Numbered from the stretch's first letter, positions 6,601-14,558 are shown. The stretch is DNA of 17,306 nucleotides from an uncultured Sulfurovum sp. (GCA_902727905.1 CACVAR010000309.1:1-17306), one strand, 5' to 3'. Notes: a model not told the origin generated them from the sequence alone. Numbers and translations are program-made.

Positions 6601-8283
6601 ATGAAGCAATATAAAATCAAAAACATCGCTGGACACCTTGCGACAATTTTTCTTGCTAACCCTTTAACTCCCATACTTGCTTTCGCCATTATTTTACTTG
6701 GTTACATCTCTTTGGAGATGATGCCAAGAGAAGAAGATCCTCAGATACAGGTTAGTGGTGGGTCAGTAATGGTTGCAATCCCAGGTGCAACACCCAAAGA
6801 GATTGAGAATGTCATCATCAAACCTTTGGAGCGACGTATTCGCGAGATTAAAGGTGTTGAACATATTTATGGAACTGCTCTTAATAATGCTGGTATGTTA
6901 AATGTTCAGTATTATATTGGTCAAAATAGAGAATCTTCGAACCTTAAGCTTTATGACAAAGTAATGCAGCATTTAGATCAGCTTCCTAAAGGGACACTAC
7001 CTCCGTTAGTTAAACCTTTTGATATTGATATCGACATTCCTATTTTAACCGTCGCTTTTTATAAAAATTCTGATAAAAAACTTGACAACATAAAACTTTA
7101 TAAAACCATTCGTGAAATTCAACAAGATATTAATGCCTTAGATAATGTCTCTAAGACAACTTTAAAAGGGGCAAAAAAGCCACAATTTAATGTTTTTATT
7201 GATTTACAAAAGCTTTCAGCTTACCATATTTCTTTAGGTGAAGTCGCCAAAGCCATTCGTTCCATTTCAAGTAATGCCCCAGAGATAGACACCACATCAT
7301 CTACAGGAAAGTTAACGGTGTTTGGCATTAAGAATGCTGTTGAAGACATTGGTGATTTAAAAAATCTTATTGTTGCACAATATATGGGTGCGCCAATTTA
7401 TCTTAAAAGTATTGCTAAGATTGAATATAGTTATGATGTTCAGAGCTTTCAGTCGGTACTCTTAACCTATCAAAACCAAGCAAATAAAGATAATAAAGAA
7501 AATAACAAGTTAGAATTTATAGAGGCTGGAGACCAAATTACTCTAACTGTTTCAAAACTCAAAGGAACCAATGCTGTAGAGATTGCCCAAGAGGCTATAT
7601 TGGAATTGGCTAAGCATAATGCTGTATTTCAAGAACAGGGTGTTGGTTATATTATTACTCGAAATTATGGTGACCGAGCGAATGAAGCTGTTAATGAATT
7701 GGTACATCATTTGGTTATTACTATTTTTATTATTGCAGGGATTTTGATTCCTTTTTTAGGTTGGCGTGAATCGTTAGTTGTCACCATTGCTGTTCCCATG
7801 ATTTTAGCCTTAACACTTTTTATTGCTTATATGACCGATCAAACCATTAATCGTATTACACTTTTTGCTTTTCTTCTCTCTTTAGGACTTATTGTGGATG
7901 ATGCAATTATTGTTATTGAAAATATTCACCGTAGAATGCATTTACCTGAATCTAAAGGACTCTCTTTCTCTGAGGTTATTGTACAAGCTACAGATGAGAT
8001 TGGACCTTCGACTAATATTGCGACCATTGCCATTATGTTGACGATGATTCCTATGGCATTTGTTGGAGGGATGATGGGACAGTTTATGACACCCATACCG
8101 TTAAATGTTCCCGTAGCTTTAGCTGTGTCCCTGTTTGTTGCTTATGTATTTGCTCCTTATTTAGCAAAAAAGCTCATTAAGTTCAATCATCACGCAGATG
8201 CACAAGCGCCTATAAAAAAAGTATCACGAAAAAAAGCATCATCAAAAAAAAGAGTAAGACAAAATAAAGAGGGAAAATCTTAA
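6601..8283 (+). CDS. RND efflux permease, N-terminal half
   Basis: The 560-residue protein matches the first half of an AcrB/CzcA-type inner-membrane permease. It has TM1 (about 20-38) followed by MMPREEDPQI, the periplasmic porter region (AIPGATPKEIENVIIKPLE...), then TM2-TM6 from about 365. The TM4 motif GLIVDDAIIVIENIHRRM carries the paired proton-relay aspartates Asp433 and Asp434. After TM6 it ends in a lysine/arginine-rich tail (about 538-560) that would lie in the cytoplasm and replaces the usual linker helix to TM7. The next gene, in the same frame and directly after the stop, supplies TM7-TM12. The two products must associate to form one protomer. The first ATG is needed to keep TM1. 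Substrate could be hydrophobic drugs, bile-like compounds or metals; not inferable. Confidence 0.85.
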   Translation: MKQYKIKNIAGHLATIFLANPLTPILAFAIILLGYISLEMMPREEDPQIQVSGGSVMVAIPGATPKEIENVIIKPLERRIREIKGVEHIYGTALNNAGMLNVQYYIGQNRESSNLKLYDKVMQHLDQLPKGTLPPLVKPFDIDIDIPILTVAFYKNSDKKLDNIKLYKTIREIQQDINALDNVSKTTLKGAKKPQFNVFIDLQKLSAYHISLGEVAKAIRSISSNAPEIDTTSSTGKLTVFGIKNAVEDIGDLKNLIVAQYMGAPIYLKSIAKIEYSYDVQSFQSVLLTYQNQANKDNKENNKLEFIEAGDQITLTVSKLKGTNAVEIAQEAILELAKHNAVFQEQGVGYIITRNYGDRANEAVNELVHHLVITIFIIAGILIPFLGWRESLVVTIAVPMILALTLFIAYMTDQTINRITLFAFLLSLGLIVDDAIIVIENIHRRMHLPESKGLSFSEVIVQATDEIGPSTNIATIAIMLTMIPMAFVGGMMGQFMTPIPLNVPVALAVSLFVAYVFAPYLAKKLIKFNHHADAQAPIKKVSRKKASSKKRVRQNKEGKS

Positions 8284-10101
8284 ATGGAAAATTTTGTTTA
8301 CAACATAGTTTCTAAACGCAGATATAAATGGTTGGTGACGATTATTGTGCTTTTATCTATGGTTGGTGCTGTGATGATGCTTCCTAGTAAATTGGTTTTA
8401 GCAAAGATGCTTCCTGGAAAATCAGCCAATACTTTTACCATTTATATAGATACAGCAACAAATGCTTCTATAGAGGAGACTCAAAGAGTAACGACTTGTA
8501 TTCAACGCTATATGATAAAGGAAAAAGAAGTTCTAAATATGGGAATTAATTTAGGGCAAGGCGCACCTCTTGATTATGCTGGTTTGGTAAAAGGTTCTGC
8601 ATTTAAAAACATGAAAAATCAAGCAGAGATAGTTATTAACTTAACCGACAAGCATGAGCGTGCTGAACCTTCCTATATGATGGTTCACCGTATACGTCCA
8701 GAAATTCAAGCTGAGTGTGGGGGTATTGTTCCCCATACCTCGATTCGTTTTATAGAAATGCCATCTGGACCCCCAACCTTAGCAACCATAGTTGTTGAAC
8801 TCTTTGGAAAAGATGACAAACTTCTTCGAGACACCATTGTACGTGTGGCTGACATCTTAAAAGAGACAGAAGGTTTGGTTGATGTGGATATTGTGCAAGA
8901 TGATATCTATACCAAATATAATCTTGTCCCCAATAAAGAGAAAATCATTCGAGCTGGTTTGAGTGTTGACCAGGTCAATCAGATTACTTATCTTGCTTTT
9001 AAGGGTACAGCTGTTGCTGTAAAAAACACGAGAGACCAACAAGATCAGATACCTATTTTCTTACGTTTAAGTGATGAAACACGTACTTTAAAATCTGACT
9101 CTATCAATGCTTTACAGAATAAACTTTCATCGCTTAGACTCATTAATCGTAAAGGTAAGATGATACCTCTTTCAGAAGTAGTGAGTGTTGAAAGCATACG
9201 ATCAAGCCCAAGTATTTTTAGAAAAAACTTGAAGAACTATGTTGGTATAACAGCTGAGTGTGATATGGTAAGCCAAGTTTACCCTTTACTTGATGCACGT
9301 GAGACAATGATAGAAAAATTATCAGATGAATTTAATGTGACAAAAGTAGCTGGTATTAACACTTATATGTTTGATTTAAATTTAGTAGACAAAGAGAGTG
9401 GTGCTAAAATGCTTTTAAGATGGGATGGTGAAATGAAAGTCTCTTTGGATACTTTTAGGGATTTAGGTGGAGCATTTATTGCAGCATTAATTTTAATGTT
9501 TTTATTGATAGTGGTTTACTATAAGTCTTTTGCCTTAAGTGGTATCGTTCTTATTGGTTCTTTTCTTTCTATTATTGGGGTTATTGTTGGTCATTGGATT
9601 ACCGACAAGATACAGTTGGCTTTTTCAGATATAAATTTCTTTTTAACAGCGACATCACTTATAGGATTTATTTCACTAATGGGGATTTCAGCAAGAAGCT
9701 CACTGTTACTTATTGATTTTACAAAGTCCCTGATAGAAGAGGGTATGGAGAAAAAACGAGCCATTGCTGTTGCGACTGCTACACGAGCAAAACCTATTAT
9801 GTTAACGGCTATTGCTATTATTTTAGGTTCTTTACTTTTAGCAACGGATCCTATTTTTGGTGGTTTAGGTGTTGCGCTTATTTTTGGTTCTATGGCTGCT
9901 ACCTTAGTCTCACTCTTTTTTATACCTATACTTATGGATAACGCTAGGGCTATGATGCCTAATGACTATGAACATCCTGAAGAAGAGAGTAGTTCTTATC
10001 TAATAAAAGCCAAAGAGCAAGTCAGCGCTCAGTGGTGTGTTTTAGTGGATAATGTGAAAGATTATTTTAGAAGACATGAAGATACAGGAGAGAAAAAATA
10101 A
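8284..10101 (+). CDS. RND efflux permease, C-terminal half
   Basis: The 605-residue protein begins with a TM segment (about 14-33) equal to TM7 of AcrB, then a second periplasmic porter/docking domain (about 40-390) and TM8-TM12 (about 395-570). The TM10 region reads LMGISARSSLLLIDF with Arg471 at the place of the relay Lys940 of AcrB, followed by a long amphipathic stretch and RAKPIMLTAIAIILG, a conserved RND signature. Its ATG directly abuts the TAA of the preceding half in the same frame; GAGGG about ten bases upstream can serve as ribosome site, so re-initiation is plausible. With the first half it totals 1165 residues, a little longer than a usual single-chain RND pump. The acidic, soluble C-terminal tail is about 40 residues. 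A strong terminator forms at its stop codon. Confidence 0.85.
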   Translation: MENFVYNIVSKRRYKWLVTIIVLLSMVGAVMMLPSKLVLAKMLPGKSANTFTIYIDTATNASIEETQRVTTCIQRYMIKEKEVLNMGINLGQGAPLDYAGLVKGSAFKNMKNQAEIVINLTDKHERAEPSYMMVHRIRPEIQAECGGIVPHTSIRFIEMPSGPPTLATIVVELFGKDDKLLRDTIVRVADILKETEGLVDVDIVQDDIYTKYNLVPNKEKIIRAGLSVDQVNQITYLAFKGTAVAVKNTRDQQDQIPIFLRLSDETRTLKSDSINALQNKLSSLRLINRKGKMIPLSEVVSVESIRSSPSIFRKNLKNYVGITAECDMVSQVYPLLDARETMIEKLSDEFNVTKVAGINTYMFDLNLVDKESGAKMLLRWDGEMKVSLDTFRDLGGAFIAALILMFLLIVVYYKSFALSGIVLIGSFLSIIGVIVGHWITDKIQLAFSDINFFLTATSLIGFISLMGISARSSLLLIDFTKSLIEEGMEKKRAIAVATATRAKPIMLTAIAIILGSLLLATDPIFGGLGVALIFGSMAATLVSLFFIPILMDNARAMMPNDYEHPEEESSSYLIKAKEQVSAQWCVLVDNVKDYFRRHEDTGEKK

Positions 10102-10124
10102 TATCTCCTTAGAGATATTATTTT
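10095..10124. terminator. Bidirectional intrinsic terminator between RND pump and adaptor genes
   Basis: A perfect 13-bp stem (arms 10095-10107 and 10112-10124, core TAATATCTC / GAGATATTA) closes on the loop CTTA. The ends are A-rich on the left and T-rich on the right, giving a U tract in either direction. It contains the stop codon of the pump gene and ends ten bases before the stop of the adaptor gene. Confidence 0.85.
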
Positions 10125-10133
10125 GTTAATTTT

Positions 10134-10925
10134 TTACTCTTTATAAGGTACAGAAATTTTTACATACATTCCTGGAAAAATAGTTTTATCTTTTTTATCA
10201 AAAGCTATACGAATGGTAAAAGTGTGGGTCATAGGATTTGCTGAAGGTACTATGGACTTAACCATGGCAGTTGTTCTAAACTTCATGGAAGGTATGTCTA
10301 TTTTAACAACTTGTCCTTTTTGTACTTTTAGTAGGTCAGTTTCAGCTACTTGTGCTTCTACTTCCAAATGCTCTAGATCCACCAGTACCATGGCTAACAT
10401 CCCTGGAACAATTAAGTCTCCAACACGAATTTGCTTTTGTACAATAATACCTGAGTTAGGTGCTTTAACTTCTAAATAGTCCATAATGGTTGCCATTTGT
10501 TTTGCTTTTTCCATGCTATTTTTAACCATGACACGCGCAGCTGCTAAACCAGCTTGGATATTTTGGGCCATGGATTCTAGCTCTTTCCAGTCAGTTCCCC
10601 CTTTAAGACCTCTTCTTCTTAAACTTTTTTGTTCTTTACGAATGGAGTCAAGTCTGCTTCGGTAGAGTTCAACCATTAGTTCAGCTTGCTCTAGTGCTAT
10701 ATCAGCTTGACTTTGCATGATGTCAAATTCTGCTGATTCCATTGTAAAGAGAACATCTTCACGTTGAACTTTATCACCAATATTAAAATGAATATCTTTA
10801 ACATAACCCATGTATCTAGCACCAATCATTTTTTGATTGTCAGAAACAACAGTACCCGTTACTAGCAGGTTCGCAGGAAAAAGGGAGTGCATAGAAATAG
10901 TAAGTAAAAGAATGATACGTTTCAA
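10134..10925 (-). CDS. Periplasmic adaptor (membrane fusion protein, HlyD/AcrA family)
   Basis: The 263-residue protein has a signal peptide (about 1-18, no lipobox). The first lipoyl-like half (GYVKDIHFNIGDKVQREDVLFTME) is followed by a short alpha-helical hairpin (about 65-145), the second lipoyl half (LEVKAPNSGIIVQKQIRVGDLIVPG), and a beta-barrel domain (LEVEAQVAETDLLKVQKGQ... FPGMYVKISVPYKE). Such proteins bridge RND permeases to a TolC-type outer-membrane channel. At 263 residues it is shorter than AcrA (about 400), lacking most of the membrane-proximal domain. It converges on the split RND genes instead of being in their operon, but their adjacency makes it the likely partner. No outer-membrane channel gene is in the window. 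Confidence 0.8.
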   Translation of the reverse strand: MKRIILLLTISMHSLFPANLLVTGTVVSDNQKMIGARYMGYVKDIHFNIGDKVQREDVLFTMESAEFDIMQSQADIALEQAELMVELYRSRLDSIRKEQKSLRRRGLKGGTDWKELESMAQNIQAGLAAARVMVKNSMEKAKQMATIMDYLEVKAPNSGIIVQKQIRVGDLIVPGMLAMVLVDLEHLEVEAQVAETDLLKVQKGQVVKIDIPSMKFRTTAMVKSIVPSANPMTHTFTIRIAFDKKDKTIFPGMYVKISVPYKE

Positions 10926-11005
10926 TAGAAATCCTTTGTGATTTAGATAATCAATTACTCTTCAAGTATAACCTAACTCTATTTATAAACCAATAGTGTG
11001 TTAAC

Positions 11006-11027
11006 TTTTACTTCTTTGAAGTTAAAA
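11006..11027. promoter_or_regulatory. Dyad between the divergent adaptor and rpsT genes
   Basis: TTTTACTTC (11006-11014) pairs with GAAGT-T-AAAA (11018-11027) with one bulged T and a TTT loop. It lies between divergent genes, so it may be an operator rather than a terminator. AT-rich; weak evidence. Confidence 0.2.
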
Positions 11028-11068
11028 TAAAGTAACACAAAGAGTTTTTTAGTTAGAATTCGCGCAAT

Positions 11069-11074
11069 TATAGA
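11069..11074 (+). promoter_or_regulatory. Candidate -10 box of rpsT
   Basis: TATAGA lies behind a T-rich stretch (GTTTTTTAGTTAGAATT), which is the typical look of a vegetative promoter in Campylobacterota. Initiation near 11081 would leave a leader of about 30 bases carrying AAGGA ahead of the ATG at 11113. Confidence 0.4.
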
Positions 11075-11112
11075 CTCTTGTTAATAAAGAGCTAACACCA
11101 AAGGACATAAAC

Positions 11113-11379
11113 ATGGCACATCATCAGTCAACAATTAAGCGTATTAGACAAACTGCAAAGAGAACAGAGAGAAATAGATACTACAGAACAAGATTTAAAA
11201 ATATTGTTAAATCAGTAACAGCAGCTACAGAAGCAGGTGATAAAGCTGCTGCTCAAGAAGCATTTAAAGTAGCAAATAAACAAATTCATAAAATGGTAAG
11301 TAAAGGTTTTATTAAAAAATCAACAGCTGCTAGAAAAGTAAGTAGACTTAACCTTATGGTTAACAAAATCGCTGCCTAA
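11113..11379 (+). CDS. rpsT: 30S ribosomal protein S20
   Basis: The 88-residue, Lys/Arg-rich, helical protein matches bS20: MAHHQSTIKRIRQ at the start, RYYRTRFKNIVKSV, and the C-terminal signature KGFIKKSTAARKVSRLN. S20 is a primary binding protein of the 16S rRNA 5' domain in 30S assembly. AAGGA precedes the ATG with good spacing. It is followed 82 bases later by prfA, an arrangement common in Campylobacterota. A hairpin lies between them. Confidence 0.97.
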   Translation: MAHHQSTIKRIRQTAKRTERNRYYRTRFKNIVKSVTAATEAGDKAAAQEAFKVANKQIHKMVSKGFIKKSTAARKVSRLNLMVNKIAA

Positions 11380-11407
11380 TTACTGTTTAGTGTAGCCCCT
11401 CTTCTTT

Positions 11408-11427
11408 TGGTACTCTTTTGAGTACCA
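11408..11427 (+). other. Hairpin between rpsT and prfA
   Basis: A perfect 8-bp stem TGGTACTC / GAGTACCA with a TTTT loop. The following bases (CCCAATATTA) have no T run, so it is not a standard terminator. It could stabilise the rpsT 3' end, mark an RNA processing site or lower prfA readthrough. Confidence 0.55.
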
Positions 11428-11461
11428 CCCAATATTATAAAATCCACCATTAGGTTCTCCT

Positions 11462-12529
11462 ATGTTTAAAGAAAAACTTCAACCTTTTATTGACCGTTAT
11501 GATGAAATTAACACTTTGTTAAGTTCTCCAGATATTGCTTCTGACATTAAAAAAATGACAGATTTAGGGAGAGAACAGTCCAAACTTTCTAAATTAGTTG
11601 AAAAAGCCAATGAGTATATTGAAACGGCTGATGCCATTGAAGAGAATAAAGAGCTTTTAGGTGATGCTGAGTTGGGTGATTTAGCCAAAGAAGAACTAAG
11701 TGAGCTTGAACCACGTCTGCCAGAACTTGAAGATGAGATTAAAGTTTTAATGATTCCGACAGATCCTAATGATGATAAAAACATTATTTTAGAATTAAGA
11801 GCAGGGGCTGGTGGTGATGAGGCAGCCTTGTTTGTTGCTGATGTATTTAAAATGTATTTACGTCATGCAGAACTTGTGGGTTGGAAAGTAGAAATTATTT
11901 CATCTTCTGATGGAACAGCAGGTGGATACAAAGAGATGATTGCTCAAATTAATGGTGAAGGTGTTTATTCTCAACTTAAATTTGAAGCTGGTATTCACCG
12001 TGTACAGCGTGTACCAGACACAGAGACACAAGGTCGTGTACATACTTCTGCTATTACGGTAGCTGTTATTCCAGAAGTAGATGATGTTGAAGTTGAGTTA
12101 AAAGCCAATGACATTAAAATGGATGTTTATCGTTCAAGTGGTTGTGGTGGTCAGTCGGTTAACACGACTGACTCTGCTGTACGTTTAACACACGTTCCTA
12201 CAGGAATTGTAGCAGCGATTCAAGATGAAAAATCACAACATAAAAACCGTGATAAAGCAATGAAAGTTCTTAAAGCCAGAGTTTATGAACATGAGTTACA
12301 AAAACAGTTGGATGAGACTTCAAGTCAAAGAAAATTACAGGTTGGAACAGGTTCACGTTCAGAAAAAATTAGAACTTATAACTATCCACAGAACCGTTTA
12401 ACTGATCATAGAATTGATTTAACACTTTACTCACTTGACAGAATTATGAATGATGGTAATTTAAAGTTAGTATTAGACCCACTTAATACACATGCGCAAA
12501 CAGAAGCAATTCAGGAAGCTGGTCTTTAA
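11462..12529 (+). CDS. prfA: Peptide chain release factor 1
   Basis: The 355-residue protein is full length for RF1. It recognises UAA/UAG stop codons and releases the peptide in the ribosomal A site. The catalytic GGQ (Gly229-Gly230-Gln231, within SSGCGGQSVNTTDSAVR) is intact. The codon-reading tripeptide of RF1 (PxT) appears as Pro185-Asp186-Thr187 in RVPDTETQGR, which distinguishes it from RF2 (SPF). The GGQ glutamine is normally methylated by PrmC, which is not in the window. The N-terminal helical domain (1-100) is typical. Its gene ends nine bases from a convergent minus-strand gene. Confidence 0.97.
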   Translation: MFKEKLQPFIDRYDEINTLLSSPDIASDIKKMTDLGREQSKLSKLVEKANEYIETADAIEENKELLGDAELGDLAKEELSELEPRLPELEDEIKVLMIPTDPNDDKNIILELRAGAGGDEAALFVADVFKMYLRHAELVGWKVEIISSSDGTAGGYKEMIAQINGEGVYSQLKFEAGIHRVQRVPDTETQGRVHTSAITVAVIPEVDDVEVELKANDIKMDVYRSSGCGGQSVNTTDSAVRLTHVPTGIVAAIQDEKSQHKNRDKAMKVLKARVYEHELQKQLDETSSQRKLQVGTGSRSEKIRTYNYPQNRLTDHRIDLTLYSLDRIMNDGNLKLVLDPLNTHAQTEAIQEAGL

Positions 12530-12538
12530 TTTTCAGAA

Positions 12539-13333
12539 TTATTGGTAAGCTTTTTTAATATTTCTATATATTCTATCTGGTACTGAAGCTATTTGCATAA
12601 ACTCATGAAAACTTAACATGGGTAGGGAGAGTGCTAAATAGTATTTTGGATTCATTATACTTACTTCCTGACCATTAATCATTGATTCATACGGTAGAAG
12701 TTGTACATTTTTTTCTTGATTGATTATCTTTAAAAATTTATTTGTTTTTACTTTCAGTTTGTGACCAACTAAAATATTTCCATTAGGTAAAGTTAGGGTA
12801 TAAGCTAGATATTCATTCGCTTTAGAATCCGTAAGCCTCTTTATAATGTCAGAGCCTTTTTTAATACTGAGCGTGTCTTCTCTTTTTGGTAAGCCGTACA
12901 TAAAACTATATTCTGATAAAGTTTCAAAGTTTGCTTTTTGATCACTATCGTTTAACTTTCCTAGTACATTTTCTAAAGCATTCACAGTACTTTTAAATTG
13001 CCCATAGGTGTAATCTTTACCAAGGTATGCTGCTGCTAGATAAGATGGATTTTGTACCCGTATCTCTTTTGAATTAACATTTATTTGTAGTGTAGCCATA
13101 TAAGAATTTGTATTTTGTAACTCTTTATTTGTAATGGTAATGACATTATATTTTTCTAGAATATTTGTTATTGCAAGTATTGTAAAGCCATTGCTTTTTA
13201 ATTTAGAGGTTACTAGGTTTAAGTTTTGACTCGGTGCAATATAATAAGCCGATATTTGTTTTGGGGTAGAGCTAAAGTTAAAAGCTAGAAGCTGGAGAGA
13301 CAGTAGAAAAATAGTTATGAGTATCTTATGCAT
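12539..13333 (-). CDS. Exported protein of unknown function with two similar NP-x-Y motifs
   Basis: The 264-residue protein has a signal peptide (1-17, ending LLA) and a strong ribosome site AAGGAG before the ATG. Two halves look related: NPSYLAAAYL (95-104) after TLQINVNSKEIRVQ, and NPKYYLALSL (228-237) after LPYESMINGQEVSIM. In each half a strand pair is followed by NP-x-Y and a hydrophobic helix, with an earlier phrase LKSNGFTILAITNILEKY in the first. This resembles the DUF302-type alpha/beta fold, in which two tandem copies would occur here, but the match is from memory and weak. It follows the multi-TM gene by 49 bases on the same strand and may be co-transcribed. Role unknown. Confidence 0.65.
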   Translation of the reverse strand: MHKILITIFLLSLQLLAFNFSSTPKQISAYYIAPSQNLNLVTSKLKSNGFTILAITNILEKYNVITITNKELQNTNSYMATLQINVNSKEIRVQNPSYLAAAYLGKDYTYGQFKSTVNALENVLGKLNDSDQKANFETLSEYSFMYGLPKREDTLSIKKGSDIIKRLTDSKANEYLAYTLTLPNGNILVGHKLKVKTNKFLKIINQEKNVQLLPYESMINGQEVSIMNPKYYLALSLPMLSFHEFMQIASVPDRIYRNIKKAYQ

Positions 13334-13382
13334 GGTTCTCCTTTTTACTAGTGTAACTAAATGATGTTTAAAACAAAACGAC

Positions 13383-13913
13383 TTAATGCTTAAACTGAGT
13401 TAAGATAGTAGCGATAGGGTAACAGTAAAAATTTATAAACCAAACTGAATAAACTAATGAAATAAATAATAATATAAATGAGTGACTAAAAGGTATAAGT
13501 TTATTAAATAGAGTAATAAACATACTATATAGTGCATAGATAAGAATACTCACTAAAAATAAAACCATTGACATAAGACCATTGATAGTCAGGGGGTAGT
13601 TCATAAAGTATTTGATTGGGTCATAGTGGATTTCGTAGGAGAGTCCATAAAAAGTTAAAAGCATAATACTAATAATGATAATAAAGAGTTTTGATTTGAA
13701 GAATTGGTTAAAGAGGTTCATAAAAAATAAGAAAAGGCTAAAGCTTAAGAAGCTATAAATAAAGAGGTGTGCATAGAGTGTTGAGAGTTTCTCTTCTGTA
13801 AAGTGTTCAATCAAATAAGCATATATTGTAGTAAATTGCCAATGGAAAGCAACAATAAAGATTGTTGCTAAAAAGAGAGGTAGTAAAGATTTTTCAATTA
13901 TTTTAAAACTCAT
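13383..13913 (-). CDS. Polytopic inner-membrane protein, unknown function
   Basis: The 176-residue protein is highly hydrophobic with five probable TM segments at about 10-34, 45-66, 73-91, 108-132 and 140-168. No conserved motif or charged residue within the membrane segments was recognised that would mark a transporter or enzyme. The ribosome site before the ATG is poor. The exported protein gene at 12539-13333 follows on the same strand after 49 bases, suggesting an operon and an envelope role. Nothing further can be supported. Confidence 0.6.
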   Translation of the reverse strand: MSFKIIEKSLLPLFLATIFIVAFHWQFTTIYAYLIEHFTEEKLSTLYAHLFIYSFLSFSLFLFFMNLFNQFFKSKLFIIIISIMLLTFYGLSYEIHYDPIKYFMNYPLTINGLMSMVLFLVSILIYALYSMFITLFNKLIPFSHSFILLFISLVYSVWFINFYCYPIATILTQFKH

Positions 13914-13955
13914 ATGATTCTTTGTTATTATTTGATGACGAATTATGCATTAGAT

Positions 13956-13961
13956 AGTATA
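13956..13961 (-). promoter_or_regulatory. Candidate -10 box for the membrane/exported protein pair
   Basis: Read on the minus strand the bases are TATACT, about 43 bases upstream of the ATG at 13913. No other -10-like string of that quality is in the gap. Confidence 0.35.
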
Positions 13962-13986
13962 AATATAAGGTTTATTTTTAAATTTT

Positions 13987-14005
13987 AATAAGAAAAAATC
14001 TTATT
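13987..14005 (-). terminator. Weak terminator-like hairpin after the UGDH-like gene
   Basis: AATAAGA / TCTTATT, a perfect 7-bp stem with a 5-base loop, lies 49 bases after the minus-strand stop at 14055. The tract beyond it on the minus strand reads AAAATTT, so it is at best a weak terminator. Confidence 0.3.
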
Positions 14006-14054
14006 TTGCATCCATTCGTTTTAAAACAAAGATTCTATTTAGTTTTTTAAGTCG

Positions 14055-14516
14055 CTACGCTCTCAAAAAATCTGGGTTGGCAATTACTTCAAAAGTTAAA
14101 GACGTATTTCTTTTGCTAAGCTCTTCTTGAATCACTTCTTTTATTTGACCAACTCTTGACATAGACTCTTCCGATCTATCAATGATGAACATATGGTGAC
14201 TCATGTTTTGACCAACTACCTTAGCTGTATTTAAAACATGTTCCATTTGCTCATTAGAATCATCTGAAACACCTTCAGAGATAAAACACATATTAGCAGA
14301 ACTAAGAGATTTTTTGATATCAGCTGAAAACCCAAAACTGTTTGAAACATCCATACTTTTAATTACCATTGCTTCATCAGCATTGTAGTAACCTCTTTTA
14401 ATATTTTCTATTCGTTTATGATCATTAGAAATGTAAGTGACCTCATTACCCATTTCTGCTAAAGCTTTCCCACTTAGTAAGTGATTATAATCTATTCCCA
14501 TAACTGTAACTTTCAT
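14055..14516 (-). CDS. Standalone degenerate NAD-binding domain of the UDP-glucose 6-dehydrogenase family
   Basis: The 153-residue protein aligns by eye along its whole length with the N-terminal Rossmann domain of UDP-glucose/GDP-mannose dehydrogenases: MKVTVMG, then ALAEMGNEVTYISNDHKRIENIKRG, a middle DIKKSLSSANMCFISEG, and a final VIANPDFLRA, the conserved strand before the catalytic domain. It then stops; the substrate and catalytic-Cys domains are missing, and the following bases do not continue the homology. The dinucleotide loop GxGYVG has become G7-I-D-Y-N-H, losing two of three glycines, and the VGTP turn reads EGVS. Activity as a dehydrogenase is excluded by length. The start at 14516 is supported by GGACAT seven bases upstream; an in-frame TTG at 14561 falls in the putative promoter. 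It may be a binding/regulatory relic or a decaying gene with an intact frame. Confidence 0.7.
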   Translation of the reverse strand: MKVTVMGIDYNHLLSGKALAEMGNEVTYISNDHKRIENIKRGYYNADEAMVIKSMDVSNSFGFSADIKKSLSSANMCFISEGVSDDSNEQMEHVLNTAKVVGQNMSHHMFIIDRSEESMSRVGQIKEVIQEELSKRNTSLTFEVIANPDFLRA

Positions 14517-14552
14517 GTTATGTCCTTTCGTTTTGTATTTTGTTAACACAAG

Positions 14553-14558
14553 TTTATA
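14553..14558 (-). promoter_or_regulatory. Candidate -10 box of the UGDH-like gene
   Basis: TATAAA on the minus strand (context TTTTGTATAAAC), about 37 bases upstream of the ATG at 14516. Its position argues against the upstream TTG at 14561 as start codon. Confidence 0.4.

Noticed and set aside
8214..8251. Poly-A runs (7, 7 and 8 As) as programmed frameshift or phase-variation sites joining the RND halves
   Set aside because: Both halves are already in the same frame, so a one-base slip would move out of the second half. The runs are explained by Lys codons in the basic tail.
10213..10479. Open frame on the + strand opposite the adaptor gene
   Set aside because: Antisense to a well-supported HlyD-type protein, with Ser/Thr/Cys-rich content typical of a reverse-frame artefact and no ribosome site.
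11497..11784. Open frame on the - strand inside prfA
   Set aside because: Serine-rich antisense shadow of the helical N-terminal domain of release factor 1.
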